DNA of 64,000 nucleotides, from NCBI GenBank assembly GCA_030562195.1, contig JAUJPP010000007.1:18845769-18909768 (forward strand), read 5' to 3'. Each line of letters begins with the position of its first letter. Positions within the stretch are counted from its first letter, which is position 1. This document shows, one piece after another, positions 1-12,977 of this stretch. The notes under the pieces were generated by a model. The model searched no databases. It saw only the letters and a list, made by a program, of their open reading frames with translations, and was not told where the DNA came from. Source of the stretch: Nipponacmea schrenckii. Its lineage: Eukaryota; Mollusca; Gastropoda; Lottiidae. Both the position numbers and the translations under genes were made by a program.

Positions 1-329
1 TTTTAATGCTGCGGAGATATCGTTTTGAATATCCCCGCTCTCGCAATTTCTTAAAGACTAATTGGCACGCATCATCAAAATCCTCTGTTCTGGTGCAAAT
101 TCTACGGAACCGTAGAACTTGCGATTTTATTATGCCTGAAAATGTATGCTTAGGATGAAAAGAGCTTTTCAATAAAAGTTGGTGGGTATCGGTTTAGAGT
201 TTAGTTTTAAACAACTACTAAGCTAGCCAACTATTAAAGTACCGGCACTGAAGACTGTATATTTCAGTCACACTTAATTAAAAGCAATATTTCATTCAAA
301 TATGTATTTAAATCAGAAAAAAATGAAAT

Positions 330-605
330 GGAGTTTTACATCCTACTTTTCTGCACCTAATGGGCTAATGAAGACGGGCAAAGCCATGCGGTGTGTTATG
401 AGGGAAATTCTGCCAGGACAGGGGCATAAGCCTGATCTTTCAAATTCCAACCATCGAGGGATTTTTCACATGCACAGCCTGTAGCATCTGCATCAACGAC
501 AAGGAGAAACTGGGCTGAAAAATCCTAAGGTTAATTTCAGATTGAACCCGGGACCTTCAGGTTAGCGGGCAAGCGTGTAACCCACTGAGCTACCACGGCT
601 CCGCA
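330..605 (-). repeat. tRNA-derived SINE
   Basis: Read on the minus strand, the element starts near 605 with a tRNA-like head: an A-box-like stretch (TGGTAGCTCAGTGGG) and a B-box-like stretch (GGTCCCGGGTTCAAT). It continues into a non-tRNA body of about 200 bp. The body recurs, without the head, at about 17,965-18,110 in the same orientation. A head plus a dispersed body is what defines a tRNA-derived SINE. The subfamily cannot be named from sequence alone. Confidence 0.75.
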
Positions 606-786
606 TTTCAACCAGAACATTTTTGAAGAATAAATAAACAGAGCTAGCATTTAGAGTTGGCAAGTAGCTGTGCCTGAACATGTAACATAACCCAAAACTC
701 TCAACAAATCTAATTCATAGGAAGAATTCCCAAACCAGTGCCTTCACTAGTTTTAAACACATGAATGATTAATCTGGTTAAATGGC

Positions 787-921
787 ACTAATTTTATAAC
801 TATAGGCCTGTTATAATGGTATGGCAATCCTGGTGCAGTAGAAGACACAGCCACAGACTAATTTTATAACTTGTTATAATGGTATGGCAATCCTGGTGCA
901 GTAGAAGACACAGCCACAGAC
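787..921. repeat. Two-copy tandem duplication, ~65-70 bp
   Basis: A block containing GGTATGGCAATCCTGGTGCA occurs twice head to tail. The copies are nearly identical except for about eight extra bases in the first, which points to a recent local duplication. Confidence 0.9.
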
Positions 922-2223
922 AGGCACCCAACAACCAAGTTACAAGTTGAAACAAACTTTTCTTTCACACAGAAAGTGAAACATCCGTATAATTGTTTGA
1001 AGTTACACATTAAATTCAATAACAACTCTTAAAACTCGGGGAATGGGCTATGCCATATCCGCATATTTAGCAAATATACCTATCCCTCGGGCAAGCACGT
1101 GGCAAATCCGATCAAAACAAACCACGTTTTCTCAAAAACATCATCGAGACAACCTCATAAAATATAACTCACATCTGTAACGTAATAAAAAAAAGTGTGA
1201 AAATTACCACGGTACGACTATGAACTGTAATCAGGTTATGATTGGGGAATATCCACGAGGTCAAAGACCTCGCAAGTCGCAATTTCGATAAGAATTCAAG
1301 GATGTGGAACAGTCAGTCGGTGGAGAATTTCCACACCACGATGTCACAACTTCTCGCGATAGATAATGATAAAAAGTGAGAAGTCAAATCGACTAGAACA
1401 AAAAGACAAATCGACCTAACTTAAAAGACAATTCATTTATTCAATAATTCAGAATTAATTATTGAAAATTTCAAAGCTCCAAATATTATTTTCTGTATTA
1501 GTTTTAATGAATCAATTTAATTTTGGTATTGTCACATCAGAAATATAACTTGGTTACGAATTTGCCAACACTTAAGTACGAATTGTTATCAATAACCATT
1601 CATTTCCAATGGCTACGGACGACGCTAGTTTTATTTTAAAAAATCAAGGTTTGTGAAAAAAGACAACATCTCTAATTATTATCTTCTTAACTTGATGTTT
1701 CGTGTTAATTTATTAAAGAAACAACGCCATGTAGGTCACATATAGGAGGAGGGGAGGGTAGGGGATGATATACAAAATGTTATAGGCCTACTAGATCTAT
1801 CTTTTTTAGTTTTGTACTAGGCCTAGGCTTGTTGTAAAAGCATGAACACATAGATCTACAAGTTTTATAATATATATCACTTTAGAATAAATATATAATT
1901 GTAGCCTGATTATGCATTCTGAAATTTCTGTATACAAATCACTTTTTTGACTTGAATTATATTGATACTCTTAGTTCCTCTATTCCATCTTCCATCAAGG
2001 CCTAAAAGAATTGTGTGTAGTTAGCCTATATTATATAGATCTATGCCAATATCTTTATTTGACTTGAATAACTTCTTAGAATTAATCTGTACTGTTATTC
2101 ATTTTCAAACAATTTTATTTTTATGTGAAGTTGAAAACTTTCGATGATGGAAAGTTAAGAATAAACTTCTACATATCTTTTATTGCAGTTAAAATGGTTT
2201 GAGATTTGTAAACCTCATTAAGA
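922..2223. other. Non-coding upstream of the C6orf163-like gene
   Basis: No ORF with family resemblance and no tandem repeat is visible. At 1745-1764 there is a purine run with several G-tracts that could form a G-quadruplex, which is speculative. The 5' UTR and promoter of the next gene should lie here, but no TATA box or first exon could be assigned. Confidence 0.5.
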
Positions 2224-4317
2224 ATGAGTACAGAATTAATCAGTTATGAGTTCCCTGTTGCCTCTATTAGTAAATGTAATGTAAGGTTCCATGGTGTACC
2301 TAGAAGATATGAAGAAACTAAACCAGTTAAAATACAAAACTTTACTCATCAGAGAATTTTAGGTTTGGCTATTTTATCTTTAATTTTCTGGCTCTGTATA
2401 ATCTCTAAGTATAATTCTACGTTTTTCTCAATCTGTGGAAAACGCAGAGTTAAGATGTTTTTTGAGGTTAAGGATTTCTACACTCTTCATCATTGATAGA
2501 GTCCAACACTGAAAAAATAATATTTTAATAAAAAAAAAAAAACAGTGCAATTTTTCAACGAATAAGCATGTGATTTTTTTGTTTTTTTAGTTCTTGCAAC
2601 TGAATTTGATAACCTTAGGCTTATTTATCTTTTACTTAGGTATAGGAAACCAGATTCATCTGAGGAGTTTACACAGTTTTGAAGAAGACAAGCAACAACG
2701 CATTGAAAGAGCAGAGAGTAAGGTGTGGCATGAAGCTCAAAAAGTTCAAGAAGAGAAAATTGAACGAGTGCGACAAGAGGCGAGGAACGAATTAGACCAA
2801 GTTGTTCAAAAGCTTACAAAGGAATATGAACAGAAAATCAAGGTGAGTTGGTTGTAGGAGGTATGCCACTTGTTTCACCAGTCAGAAGTCATTCTCAGAA
2901 TCGGTTTTAATTAAGCTTATCAGTCATAGTGTCACAGCTTTCCATTGAAATTTGAACCTTGAGCCATGTGTGTCACAAATAATCCACATTTGAAAGTTTT
3001 AATGTTGTCATTTACTGAGACTGTGAATATAAGCTACATGTATATAAAATAGAAAGTCACTATCCTAGTTTAAGAAGATGTTATTGTCAAAATGCAGTCT
3101 TGTATTTTAGTTCTTGCCCATCTTTTCAATAAGTTTATCCTTTTCTTATTCACAGTCCAGATGTAATATTAAAGTAATTAAGCCTCTAATAAGTGTCAAA
3201 TTAAGCTTGAAACAGTTTCTTCCATAATATTCATAAAGTGTATGGTGATTAATTATATGGTAAAGAGTAGATATTTTACCAACCTTTTATTACGGACAAA
3301 AATGTGCACTTCTAGCAAATGAACCTAACCTCATGTTATTACAGAAATTTCAATAGTTTCTACTGATCAATATCTAATACATATTTAGGAAGAAGTTCTT
3401 AAGGTTGAGATGGCCATGCAAAAACTCTCTATAGAGCAGATAAAGGAAGAGAGAAGCAAGGGAGAGAAACAAGTAAGGGATGCTATCAAACAGACTGAAG
3501 AGAAATGTAGTAAACAAATCCAATTAGCTGTTGAGAATGCAAGAGAAGAGGAGAAAAAGGTAGCACGCACTGCAGCAAATAAGCTCAAAAGGTAGGCATA
3601 AATTATGTTAAATAATATTAATAAGCAATAACATTTATATCATTGAGTTGCTTTTCATAATACCAATCGTGGAATGACAAGTGTCCAATTTAGATAGTGA
3701 GCTGTGAACACTACTACTGATTAGTGTAGCTAAAACATTTAATGAGACTAAGTGATCAAATGAATTGCGAAAAATGTCCTTTTATCATCTATTGCTAACC
3801 ATTCTTCTATTAAACACAACAAATAAAACATCACCAAATATTGTATTGTCTTCATTTGAAATCAGAAGACCTCGATCTAATTTATTACACACAATATTCC
3901 AGGAAACATGCAGCTGAAATGGAAGAATTAAAATTCCAATTTCAGAAAGAGAAAGAAACATCATTAGAAGAATTAGTCAGTCAGAAAGATAAGGAGAGAC
4001 AAGAAGCTGTTCAGGACGCAATCAATGAAGAAGTGAGAAAAGCCAACCTTGAAATAGAACAATTGAACGACCAGCATGAAAAAGATATTTCCAATATTGA
4101 AGATGTCATCACTTCCAAACTTGAAGTCATTGAAAAATTAAAGCAAGAAATAATGCAAGTTCTCAGGTCTAACGCCAAATTAAAACAGTGTTTGACAGAG
4201 ACTCGAGGGGAGTTCCAGAATTTTATCAACAAAATGAAGTATTTTGATGAAGGGCAGTCTGATTTTTTACTTCCTAATCTTGATCTTCAGCAGTTTGAAG
4301 ATGACAGGCCAAATTAA
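2224..4317 (+). CDS. C6orf163: C6orf163-like coiled-coil protein, 4 exons, 319 aa
   Basis: Exons 2224-2362, 2640-2842, 3389-3591 and 3903-4317 join in frame at GT/AG sites with phases 1, 0 and 2, giving 319 residues; the human protein is about 329. The N-terminus (about residues 20-50) carries a short motif with THQRIL that aligns with the human THKDIL region. Residues about 55-270 are highly charged heptad-like coiled coil rich in E, K and Q. The C-terminus has LTETRGEFQNFI followed by SDFLLP, matching the conserved end of vertebrate C6orf163. Function is not established for this family, and no catalytic motif is seen. The apparent exon 1 ORF running past 2362 is intron read-through. The start is the first ATG giving the conserved N-terminus. 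Confidence 0.82.
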
Positions 4318-4998
4318 ATCTGATTTAAAGTACAATCTGATCATAACAAGCTCTTGATATTTTAGTTGGTGTAATTTTTACAGATTAATGCATTAGAGCA
4401 GGATTATAATCTGATTGTTTCAAATGGGTTAATTAACAATGTTAAGTAGGCTACATGTAAATAAGAGTTAATGTTGCTCTAATTAGGGCAAGCCATGATA
4501 ATAATACCATTTATTAGTTGATAGATTCTGTTATATGGTAGCTGAATTTATAAGAACTGTAATTTTGATATTGTATGTTGATATATTTTGACTTCATTGT
4601 GATTTGGATTAACAAATCAAGAGTTTTCAACCATTTGAATTGGGGACAGGAGTTTATTTTAAAATATTTCCATACGATCCAAAATGAGGGAAAATTGTTC
4701 AAAAGGTCAAAGGGATTTCTAGATTTTCATATTGGGTATACTGATAAAATCCACTAGATAAGAAATTTCTTCTTGTTTAAAAGCATATGTCTCAGTTGCT
4801 AATATTTATTATGTGATGTTTTGAGTGCCAATTTGTTCAGACTAATTTATTTTTTCAGAATAGTTATTTAAAAATTCTATTTATATTTTTAGATATTTAT
4901 TGTCAATATAATTTATTTTTCCACCAATCTTTTTTGAATTTTGCAAATTTGTATAAAGTGAAGGTTCATATTTCCCCTTTACTGCACCAGGAATCAAT
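4318..4998. other. 3' flank of the C6orf163-like gene
   Basis: AT-rich non-coding sequence that must hold the 3' UTR. No canonical AATAAA is visible close to the stop. No repeat unit was recognised. Confidence 0.5.
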
Positions 4999-5378
4999 CA
5001 GAGGCGTTTCTAGGAATAATTAGGTGGGGGAGGCCAAGCAGAGGCCACAGAATTGTCAAGTGGGTAATTCTTTTATACTGGTTGGAGATGTTTGTCATCA
5101 GTAAAAGATTACAATATATCTGACAGGCTCAACTGAAAGGCTACCAGTTGACATGTGCTATAATGAAATTTTCACAAGCTCTGCCTACAACTCCAAAGAC
5201 AATAAACAAAGGGAGACAATTCCTCTGCAAATAAAATTGAGAAACTGTTCAAGCTAGCCCTGGCTTCTCCCAGGTTTAAAGAAGGCTGAGGCTCCTACTT
5301 TGTTAGATGACTTTAATAACATTTAAAAGCTGGGTCACCCTCAAATCTGGGCCCCCCCCCCCCAAAGAAACGCCACTG
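4999..5378. mobile_element. Short hAT-like MITE, ~380 bp
   Basis: The left end reads CAGAGGCGTTTCT and the right end is its near inverse, AGAAACGCCACTG. Ends of the CAGnGGCG type are typical of hAT superfamily elements. A C-tract and a G-tract lie inside. No clean 8-bp target duplication is visible and there is no transposase ORF, so it is non-autonomous. Confidence 0.6.
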
Positions 5379-5790
5379 CCAAAGAAATTTTGATAGACTT
5401 TTTAGACAATTTGTAATTTGATTTCGAAATGTTAACAAATCCTTATATGCAAATCTATAAACACCCTGGCTTCCTGTCATTTTCCCCAATAACAGTTACA
5501 TTGGGAAGAGGGCTGAAATGAGAATAAAATTTCATACCATGCAATAATATTACCCCATAGTAAGATTAATGTCTGTCAGCTGTAGAAAGTTATAATGTGG
5601 TGAGGACCAGAGAGTAAGCACATCAGTTTTATAGTAAAACATAAAGTTACGACAGCTTTGTGGAATGCACGTAATTGTAAACTTACAACAGTCTTAAGTT
5701 CATGTCTTAATCATAAACTTAACGATTTTTTGTGAAACGATACCCAGTACTATAATAACCAAGGATGCAAAAAAAATAACAACTTTAAGA

Positions 5791-5796
5791 TTTATT
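5791..5796 (-). terminator. Poly(A) signal AATAAA for NDUFB9
   Basis: TTTATT on the plus strand is AATAAA on the minus strand, about 120 bases past the NDUFB9 stop codon, a normal 3' UTR length. Confidence 0.7.
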
Positions 5797-5916
5797 AACT
5801 AAAGTATATACACAAACACACTCTATCAATGTTAAATATATATACTTCATCATTGTTCATTTCACAGATAGCTGATCACCGAACCATTTACAGACTCATC
5901 GAAATATTTCAGTATT

Positions 5917-7423
5917 TTATAGTTCACAATGTCTTCCATATTTAGCTTCCCATCTCTCAATAAATTCTTTCTTCATCTGTTCTCTTTTAGCAAAATATTT
6001 AGGATACAAAGCTTTTTCTAAAGGATGCCAGTAGTCTAAAACCTGAAAGAGAAAAAAAACATTCATATTATCAGAATTCCAAAATTCCCATCTACTATTT
6101 CATCCTAGCCAACCATGGTGCAAATCCAAGACATCAGTATCTTACAAGTACAATGCATTTAAAAGGCCATGAAATTGAAACTTACTCCATCTGAAGGTAC
6201 AGGACACCTCTCAAAGGATATACCACCAGGACTACTATTGTCTGAAATTAAAAACAATAGTTCACAGAACAATACAACTTAAGAACTGTTAGAAAAGTAA
6301 ATAATACCAGGACTATCTCTACAAGCACTCTAATCTAGTAATTCCACATTCCTTTATTTACAAACTTGAAGGGGAACTAAGTGTGCTAAATTTTCATTCG
6401 CAAAAATATTGAATTAAACATGAAATAATTTTGCTCAAGTCCATTCAGTTAGTTTTCTTACACCTAACAAAAGAAAACTTAAAATATTTACCGTACCGTA
6501 TGCAATGCCTTTGAAAATGAACTGCAAGTTTATTTCTTTTAATACTTACAATGATATGGTTTACAGTGGGATTTTGTAAATAGCTCCTCTTCACCCATTA
6601 CTAATAACTTTTTAGCTTGAGAGATATCATTTAGATCTTTATGTCGGTCAAACCGATCTCTCATTAGTACTGATTGATATCGTAACTCATCTCTGGAAAA
6701 AATATTCATTTTTGTCAGACATGAGATGAATTCTGCTAGTACCAAGTAGCTATGCAACTGGTACCTCATACCTACTCTCAGATACTTATGTTACCACTTG
6801 TTATTTTGTGATTTCTTGAATTGAAAGTCATAATAAAAGTAATATTCACATTGTTCTGTCTGTACAGTCAGTAAAGCAAATAATTAATCATCTTCAAAGA
6901 TTTCTACTGCTAGACAATTCAATCAGGGCTTAGACCTTAGGGAATTGGAGTATTGCAACTGTAAGGGTAAGACTATTGTCAGTTGCTGTCATCAGTGATC
7001 AGCACACTGCCACAGGCACATGATCGATGCATGATGATGTTCGTGATAAAAAGAATTAATTAGAAACTATGAATGAAATTATGATATAAATATATATACA
7101 GCTGAAATATATTTAAATTAAAATTCATTCCTAAAAGGTGTTTTCTTATAAGCTTGTTATTGTTAGATTCGGCCTTGACTCAGAAACTTTCGTTTCATAA
7201 TGAACGACCGATTTGACCGACGATTTCAAAATTCTATTTTTGTAGCATGCCGATAAAAACATGACAAAACATACCAACATGTACATTTGCTTGCGTAAAA
7301 AGTTGGAAAAGAATATTACCTTGATGAATGATGATCACGCAGGGTTTTTAGAGCTAATTTGTATAATCTACGAACTCTAGCCGCATGCGATAGCACGTTG
7401 GTCTGTAAATAGTTCGTCGCCAT
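5917..7423 (-). CDS. NDUFB9: NADH dehydrogenase 1 beta subunit 9 (NDUFB9), 4 exons, 142 aa
   Basis: Accessory LYR-family subunit of mitochondrial complex I, sitting in the membrane-arm matrix side with acyl carrier protein. Minus-strand exons 7423-7320, 6692-6550, 6241-6186 and 6042-5917 join in frame (phases 2, 1, 0) to 142 residues; human is 179 and invertebrate forms are often shorter. Residues about 14-25 contain [10 protein letters not shown], the LYR-type motif. Exon 2 has [15 protein letters not shown] and a [10 protein letters not shown] segment; exon 3 encodes SPGGISFER, the family's SPGG.S.ER motif; exon 4 has [19 protein letters not shown], matching the conserved DDWHP...YP.YF.KR region. 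The ATG at 7423 follows a GC-rich start context and gives the expected N-terminus. It is too broken by introns to show as one ORF. Confidence 0.95.
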
Positions 7424-7865
7424 CTTATCTGTGAGTTCGTTAACTCGACCCTTCTTCAAATAACTTCGCTGGGTCACCTTCGGTTTGATTTAATTACTGG
7501 TGTGCGTCGTAAACCAAAATCTAGCTAGGTTCTCTCCAACGTTTCTTTATCTGATGTTAAACGATCGTTGTTGTGGATATTTCATATGAAGTGAAGCAAA
7601 GTAGATCATAATATACCTCTAAGAGTGACGTACAGCCCTTTATACTTTTTTTGAACAATCTAAGCAAAAACAAACGCGCATTAGTAGATTACATTTTTCT
7701 GATTAATACCTAATTAAGTAAAATTCAATAATCAATTGAAATTCATTAGCGGATTAGTATCATTTCAAAGATTATATCAAAGTCCCTAATTGTTAAGGCT
7801 TCATTAAAATTTCAAGATTTCAAAATTGTATACTAAAGCCTCTTTTACATGAACATTATCAGAGT
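7424..7865. other. NDUFB9 5' flank
   Basis: Non-coding sequence upstream of the NDUFB9 start codon. The promoter and any 5' UTR exon should be here, but no TATA box or initiator could be identified with confidence. Confidence 0.4.
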
Positions 7866-8001
7866 GAAATGAATAGACGCTTTTTCTATGTCAGTTTATC
7901 CGACCTGCTTCACTGAAGAAGTTCCGAAAGTTCATTTCGACCTTTTCCGGGATTGAACCTTGGATCCCCAGCTCAACCGGAACCGGCACGCGTCTATTAA
8001 G
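7866..8001 (-). repeat. Short SINE- or MITE-like element with tRNA-like B box
   Basis: The block is bounded by near inverse ends, GAATAGACGC at 7871-7880 and GCGTCTATTA at 7990-7999. On the minus strand it contains GGTTCAATCCC, which fits a Pol III B box, followed by an ACTTTCGGAACTTCTTC stretch. No good A box was found, so a SINE head and a small foldback element are both possible. Confidence 0.45.
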
Positions 8002-8246
8002 GCATATTTACACGTTAAGCAAGAGTAAAGGTAAATTTGATTTATGTTCTAATAGCAATTTACTATGATATATTGCATTTCTACTATCACTGCCTTCAAT
8101 AAACCTGTTACACGAACAGTTTGTGACAAACAAACTGGCTTCAAAAAAAAAAAAAAATGTAGTTTGACACTATGACTTAAGCAATGCATGAAAATGACGC
8201 GATGTAAGATTATGGCAAATTCATACAACCGGTTTTAAGAGTATCT

Positions 8247-8420
8247 TAAATATATAAAAATTAATCGTTGGTCTCATTAGCATTATTGGTGTGCAAACGC
8301 AATAGATAACTCCACGAACATATATAAATGACTTCGTTATCTATTCATTCTGTCAGTGATCTATTCGTTTACACACCAATAATGCCAATGAGACAAACTT
8401 TAATTCTTATAATATATAGT
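8247..8420. repeat. Foldback (hairpin) MITE, ~175 bp
   Basis: Two inverted arms of about 40-60 bp flank a short loop. The core, GTCTCATTAGCATTATTGG, returns in inverse as CCAATAATGCCAATGAGAC, with a handful of mismatches. A partial relative of one arm lies at about 40,378-40,425 (ATTGGCATTATTGATGTGT), showing that the sequence is dispersed. There is no coding capacity. Confidence 0.7.
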
Positions 8421-10741
8421 TAATCACATTTTTCTGTTGATTACATCACATTCAGATGTATTACATTAAGAGAGCCCATAGCTCTTCATTACAAAGTGGC
8501 CATAGCAAACTACTGGCTGGTATCATGGGCTGAGTACTTAACGAACAAACGTTAAACTCTAACGATGTGGAAGTGTGTTTAGCCATATCCGAGGGTAAGT
8601 GACATTCCCAACTGGTTCAGAACTATAGGACGTCATATGGTAGTCACATATTAATCATTACTCTAGACATAAACATAGGCTATGGTGGCTGGGGAGAGTA
8701 CACGATGCCCATGTTTTGGGGAATGAATATTGTTTTTGCATACCTAAGCAAATCTAGGTCATTCAAATTTATTCCTGTGTAGGTATACCAACATAATTCA
8801 AAAACGTTTTCATGACCACTTTACTCTAATTTCAAAGATAATATTCAACATTTTCAATTCGATTTAAAGTGATAAATCCAAAATATATCCCCTTTTACAC
8901 CATCTAGCATTAGGCACACGTTTTAAACATGTAAGATGCCCGACTCTACAGTCAAATTAGCCCAAGGGATTCCAATCTTTATCTGATAAGTTTTGAGTGG
9001 GTGATGATCATGAGTATGTCACCAACGAAGAAAATCAATGTTACTTATCACGCTATAATTCTATTTCAAGATTACCAATACATTAACAGCAGTTTCTGGA
9101 AATGACAAGATTTTGAGACAAGGTTAAAAATCTAGCTTTATACACTTCATTTCAGCACTTTGATAACTTTGAAAAAAAATTTCTACTTTACTGGATATGT
9201 AGCGTTATTGAGGGCACAACGATTGCTTATCTATATGTAGGCTTTTCCATTTTGAATTGTATATCGAGCTTACATAGTGTGCAAAAACTGCTCACAGCAC
9301 CGTAGGGACGTGGAAAGATTTTCACCAAGTGAACAACAAAACCACCAATTTTAATTTCAAAACTCCTTAAAATATTGAAATATTTTGTAAATTCATTCGG
9401 AGGTCAATCGTTGTATATCGACAAAAGAAATCCTATTGAATTGTCATAGATGCAGGCCAGAATTTGAATAATTTTCTCTCCACCCTGACACTCAAATGTA
9501 GTCTATTAATTATCTAAACGTTTAAATATAAATTTCATAATTTGTACAATATCTAATACATACAAAAATTTAATTTAATTTAATAATGTCAAATAAACGA
9601 TCTTCCTGGAGGACCGAAAGTACTAAAATTTAATGATTTTATGAAATAAATCTGACCATCATGTACATCTTGTTGACCAGAATGACTTCAGATGCTCGCA
9701 AATCAATTCCAATATTCAAAATTTTCCCCAGACTTACCCACTACAAACGAGCACCAAAGGCATCCCGACACCCCCCCCCCCCGGTTTTCGGAATTGTTTA
9801 TGGTTTGTACAGAAGGATTGTTTATAGATGGTGTTTCTTTTATAGATATAAGTAACCTGTCCTTGCAAAATTCCCCTCATTGCAAACTGCATGGCGTTTT
9901 TCGTCTTCATAGCCCATTAGTTTGAGAAGTGTAGGACATAGAACTCCATTCATTTCTCACTCATTTTTATAGATGTGAATTCAAATTATTCATTAACTGA
10001 AAAGCAAAATTTAACAGAAAAAGTCTTAGTGAATTTGACATTGCCCTTTCCCTTTGAGAAACACCATGAACCTGAAATGACAAGCACGTAAGACCAATAG
10101 CCAATATTAATAATAAGGTAAAATATATTCTTTATCTCATAACCACAGGATATCCTATAATTTCTTACAATAATTTACATTTATTCGAGAAGAAGACTTC
10201 TCTTGATCTTTATTTTGGCATCAGACTCAGGAAAAATAATGTTTGTAAAATAGCCAAGAAAAGGTTGCTATGTAGAGATTCCAGGGGAGGTTTTACGTAT
10301 AACCTATATCTAATAGCGAGTTAGAGAGAGAATGGTCGCGTGTAATCTGGAGTATAACAGTCTTCACTAACACTGTTAGATTTTAAACTTTAAACCTTCC
10401 AACAGAAATATATTTCATTCTATAAACATGAGCTGTAAATAGAACCAACTGTTGATGCAAAAAGCACAGTTTATATTATGGTAAGACATATTTGATATTT
10501 TTTTAATAATTTAAATTTCTGACTATCAGTTTCGATGTGAAATAGTATGGTTACGTCAATTTTGCTCAATTATGACTTTAATTTCAAATTTTGAAATATT
10601 TCGTGACTCCATTAAGGTATTGTGCTATGGTTTTGAAACGAATTAAGTCACATCAGAAATACCGAAAATTCTCGTGTGCAGGTAAAACGCTATTAATGCT
10701 GAAGTGTAGAAACTATTTTGAATTTTACACCCTTCACCAAC
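8421..10741. other. Gene-free interval
   Basis: No ORF here has recognisable family features. There is a C-tract near 9770-9782. Several AT-rich stretches are of low complexity, but no array or inverted-repeat pair was identified with confidence. Confidence 0.5.
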
Positions 10742-11084
10742 TTAAAGGGATAATACTTAGCATGAACATAAAATTTAAGTTATCAAGAAAGGTCAATATG
10801 ACTATATATTCATCAGGGAACTTACCTGGTGTCAAAAAGTACCAGAATCTCTTTAAACCTTGAAATTTTGCTACATCATTTTTGAAAAACGCTTAATCAA
10901 TTTATTAAGCGTTATTTAATAATCAAATGCATCTTTATGGATAATTACTTAGTTTTTTGGATATTTATTTATATTTTTATGATATTTATGGTAGCAGGTA
11001 TATTTACTGATAAATAGAGCTCTTCTTGACTAAATTTAAAATTTTCAAATTTTATGTTCATCCTAAGACCTATTATACCTTTAA
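10742..11084. mobile_element. TTAA-flanked MITE, copy A (343 bp)
   Basis: The left end begins TTAAAGGGATAATA and the right end is TATTATACCTTTAA, and both ends then share a GAACATAAAATTT block in inverse, so the terminal inverted repeats are about 35 bp. A TTAA at each end fits piggyBac-type target specificity. The middle has an AAACGCTTAATC / GATTAAGCGTT-like palindrome. There is no ORF. Related copies lie at 29,142 and 32,551. Confidence 0.75.
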
Positions 11085-12244
11085 GCTATCATAACAATGG
11101 ATATGTATTATTTAATCTTAATAGAGAATCGAACCAAAGGCACAGTATGCTGTCGACGCTGAACAGATGTGAAAAGGTGACACCAGGGCTCCGTTCCCCA
11201 TACGATACAAATTCGTCGTTTGAAGAAAAACAAACCACAAGTTTTCGTAGGAACGAGTTAAAGTGAATCGCATTAATTGTAAGACAAATAGACAAAGATA
11301 CAAATCCCGATTTACCAAATATACAAAAGGCCATTCTTAATCAAACATTTTCTATTTCAATATCAGCAGTTGTAATGATATTTATGTTTATCATAGATTA
11401 CTATGGCACGTTATTCAAGTGTTTATATATATTGACCTTTAAAATATTTAAGGCATTTTGTGCAATTCAGATAATATTTCAGAATTTTAAGTTGAGTTTA
11501 TGACAGTATTTTAGAAGTATCAATGTCGTTAAGATGATTATATTGTAGAGACGTGATGTTCATTTTAAAAAGAATTATAAATGTATGATTAAGCGCTGTG
11601 CTATCTATGACTTAATTAAAAACAGATTTTCAGAATTTTACGACTTAAGTAATGTAATTATTCAAAATATACCCCGATAATTGGAACATAGGCCTATTGC
11701 CATCTTAATTGATATTTCTTGCTAGCTGTTAATCTGAGAAGATGCCGGTATCAAAGCATTGGGCTAGTATCACGATAATCAGATAAGACGTGATAAAATC
11801 ATTCAATATACCGCTCACATTTCATTTTAATTATCTTCTAATCTAAAGACAGAAAACAACAATTATTATCATAGAAACAAATCATAAATATCAATATCTG
11901 TTTCCATGGTAATATGTACATATTGTCATAAATAATAATTTTCATGTATACATAGACAGTTCACCGTAAATACATGTAGATCAAAGGTCATCCAAGTCTC
12001 AGCTCGTCGATGCAGATAATGCATTAATTATGAACTGACAGCAGATTGGAAGTTCAATATAAGTTCTAACACTACATACCCACTTTCCTTCTACTTGCTT
12101 CTGCCTTGCCTCTTCTGCATGTAAAACATGAATCAAATAATTAAATTAAAATCAACAAGCGTGGACTAAGTTTGCACTACATAAATCTAGAACATGTCTA
12201 TAAAATATAGATACTATCTCAAATGAATCTAGAGCATGTGTCTA
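11085..12244. other. Gene-free interval
   Basis: AT-rich sequence without a supportable gene. ORFs of 60-80 residues around 11,050-11,340 overlap on both strands and have no family features. Confidence 0.5.
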
Positions 12245-12548
12245 TGATATACTTACCAATCCTGGTGAGACATTAAGCTATGACATTTCAGTGTACTTAC
12301 TTATCTACTAATCCTGGTGAGACATAAAGCCAAAGCTATAATATTTGCCAACAGTATACTTACTAATCCTGATGAGACATACAGCTATAATATTTATCTA
12401 CAGTATACTTACTAATCCTGGTGAAACATAAAGCTATAATATTTTTCTACAGTGTACTTACTAATCCTGATGAGACATAAAGCTATAATATTTATCTACA
12501 GTATACTTACTAATCCTGGTGAGACATAAAGCTATGATATTTATCTAC
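12245..12548. repeat. Tandem repeat, ~50-bp unit, ~6 copies
   Basis: A unit containing CTTACTAATCCTGGTGAGAC and TATAATATTTATCTACAG recurs about six times with small changes. It ends in a TA dinucleotide run at about 12,548-12,560. Confidence 0.9.
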
Positions 12549-12862
12549 ATATATATATATACGCGTCATTACTTTTGGTCAAAATGTATAAAAAGGCCAT
12601 TAAATGTTGTACTCGATTGATAGATTGAAATGTGATAATAGATCTCTGTGTGGGAGATAATAAGTTTGGTTTCATTTTATAATCGACTTTTTATATGACT
12701 ACCAATTTGCATGAAATTATACTCTTTATTTAAGAGATTTTATATATACAAGTTACACAAGTAGCACATATTATAGTTAGGGTCATCTGGGTACTAGTAT
12801 ATTTATCTATTTAACATAGAACTTCTTTTCAAATCAACAAGTAGACCTCAGCATCGATAGGA

Positions 12863-12977
12863 CTAAAGTCGTGAATAGATGAGGTCCGGTGCCTTGTATT
12901 CGCTGATTCTATTACTGTACTAATATTCCAGAGCTTGATATCGGACTGGACATCGTGTATCGTCTATTCACGGCTTA
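12863..12977. repeat. Small inverted-repeat element, ~115 bp
   Basis: CTAAAGTCGTGAATAGATGA at the left is mirrored by TCGTCTATTCACGGCTTAA at the right, giving 18-20 bp arms with a few mismatches. The element lies about 20 bp upstream of the Harbinger-like element at 13,000. Its ends share AATAGACG with the element at 7,866, so the two may be distant relatives. Confidence 0.55.

Noticed and set aside
530..605. Possible tRNA gene (A- and B-box-like sequence on the minus strand)
   Set aside because: No anticodon arm or acceptor stem pairs properly, and the sequence continues into a body repeated at 18 kb; it is a SINE head.
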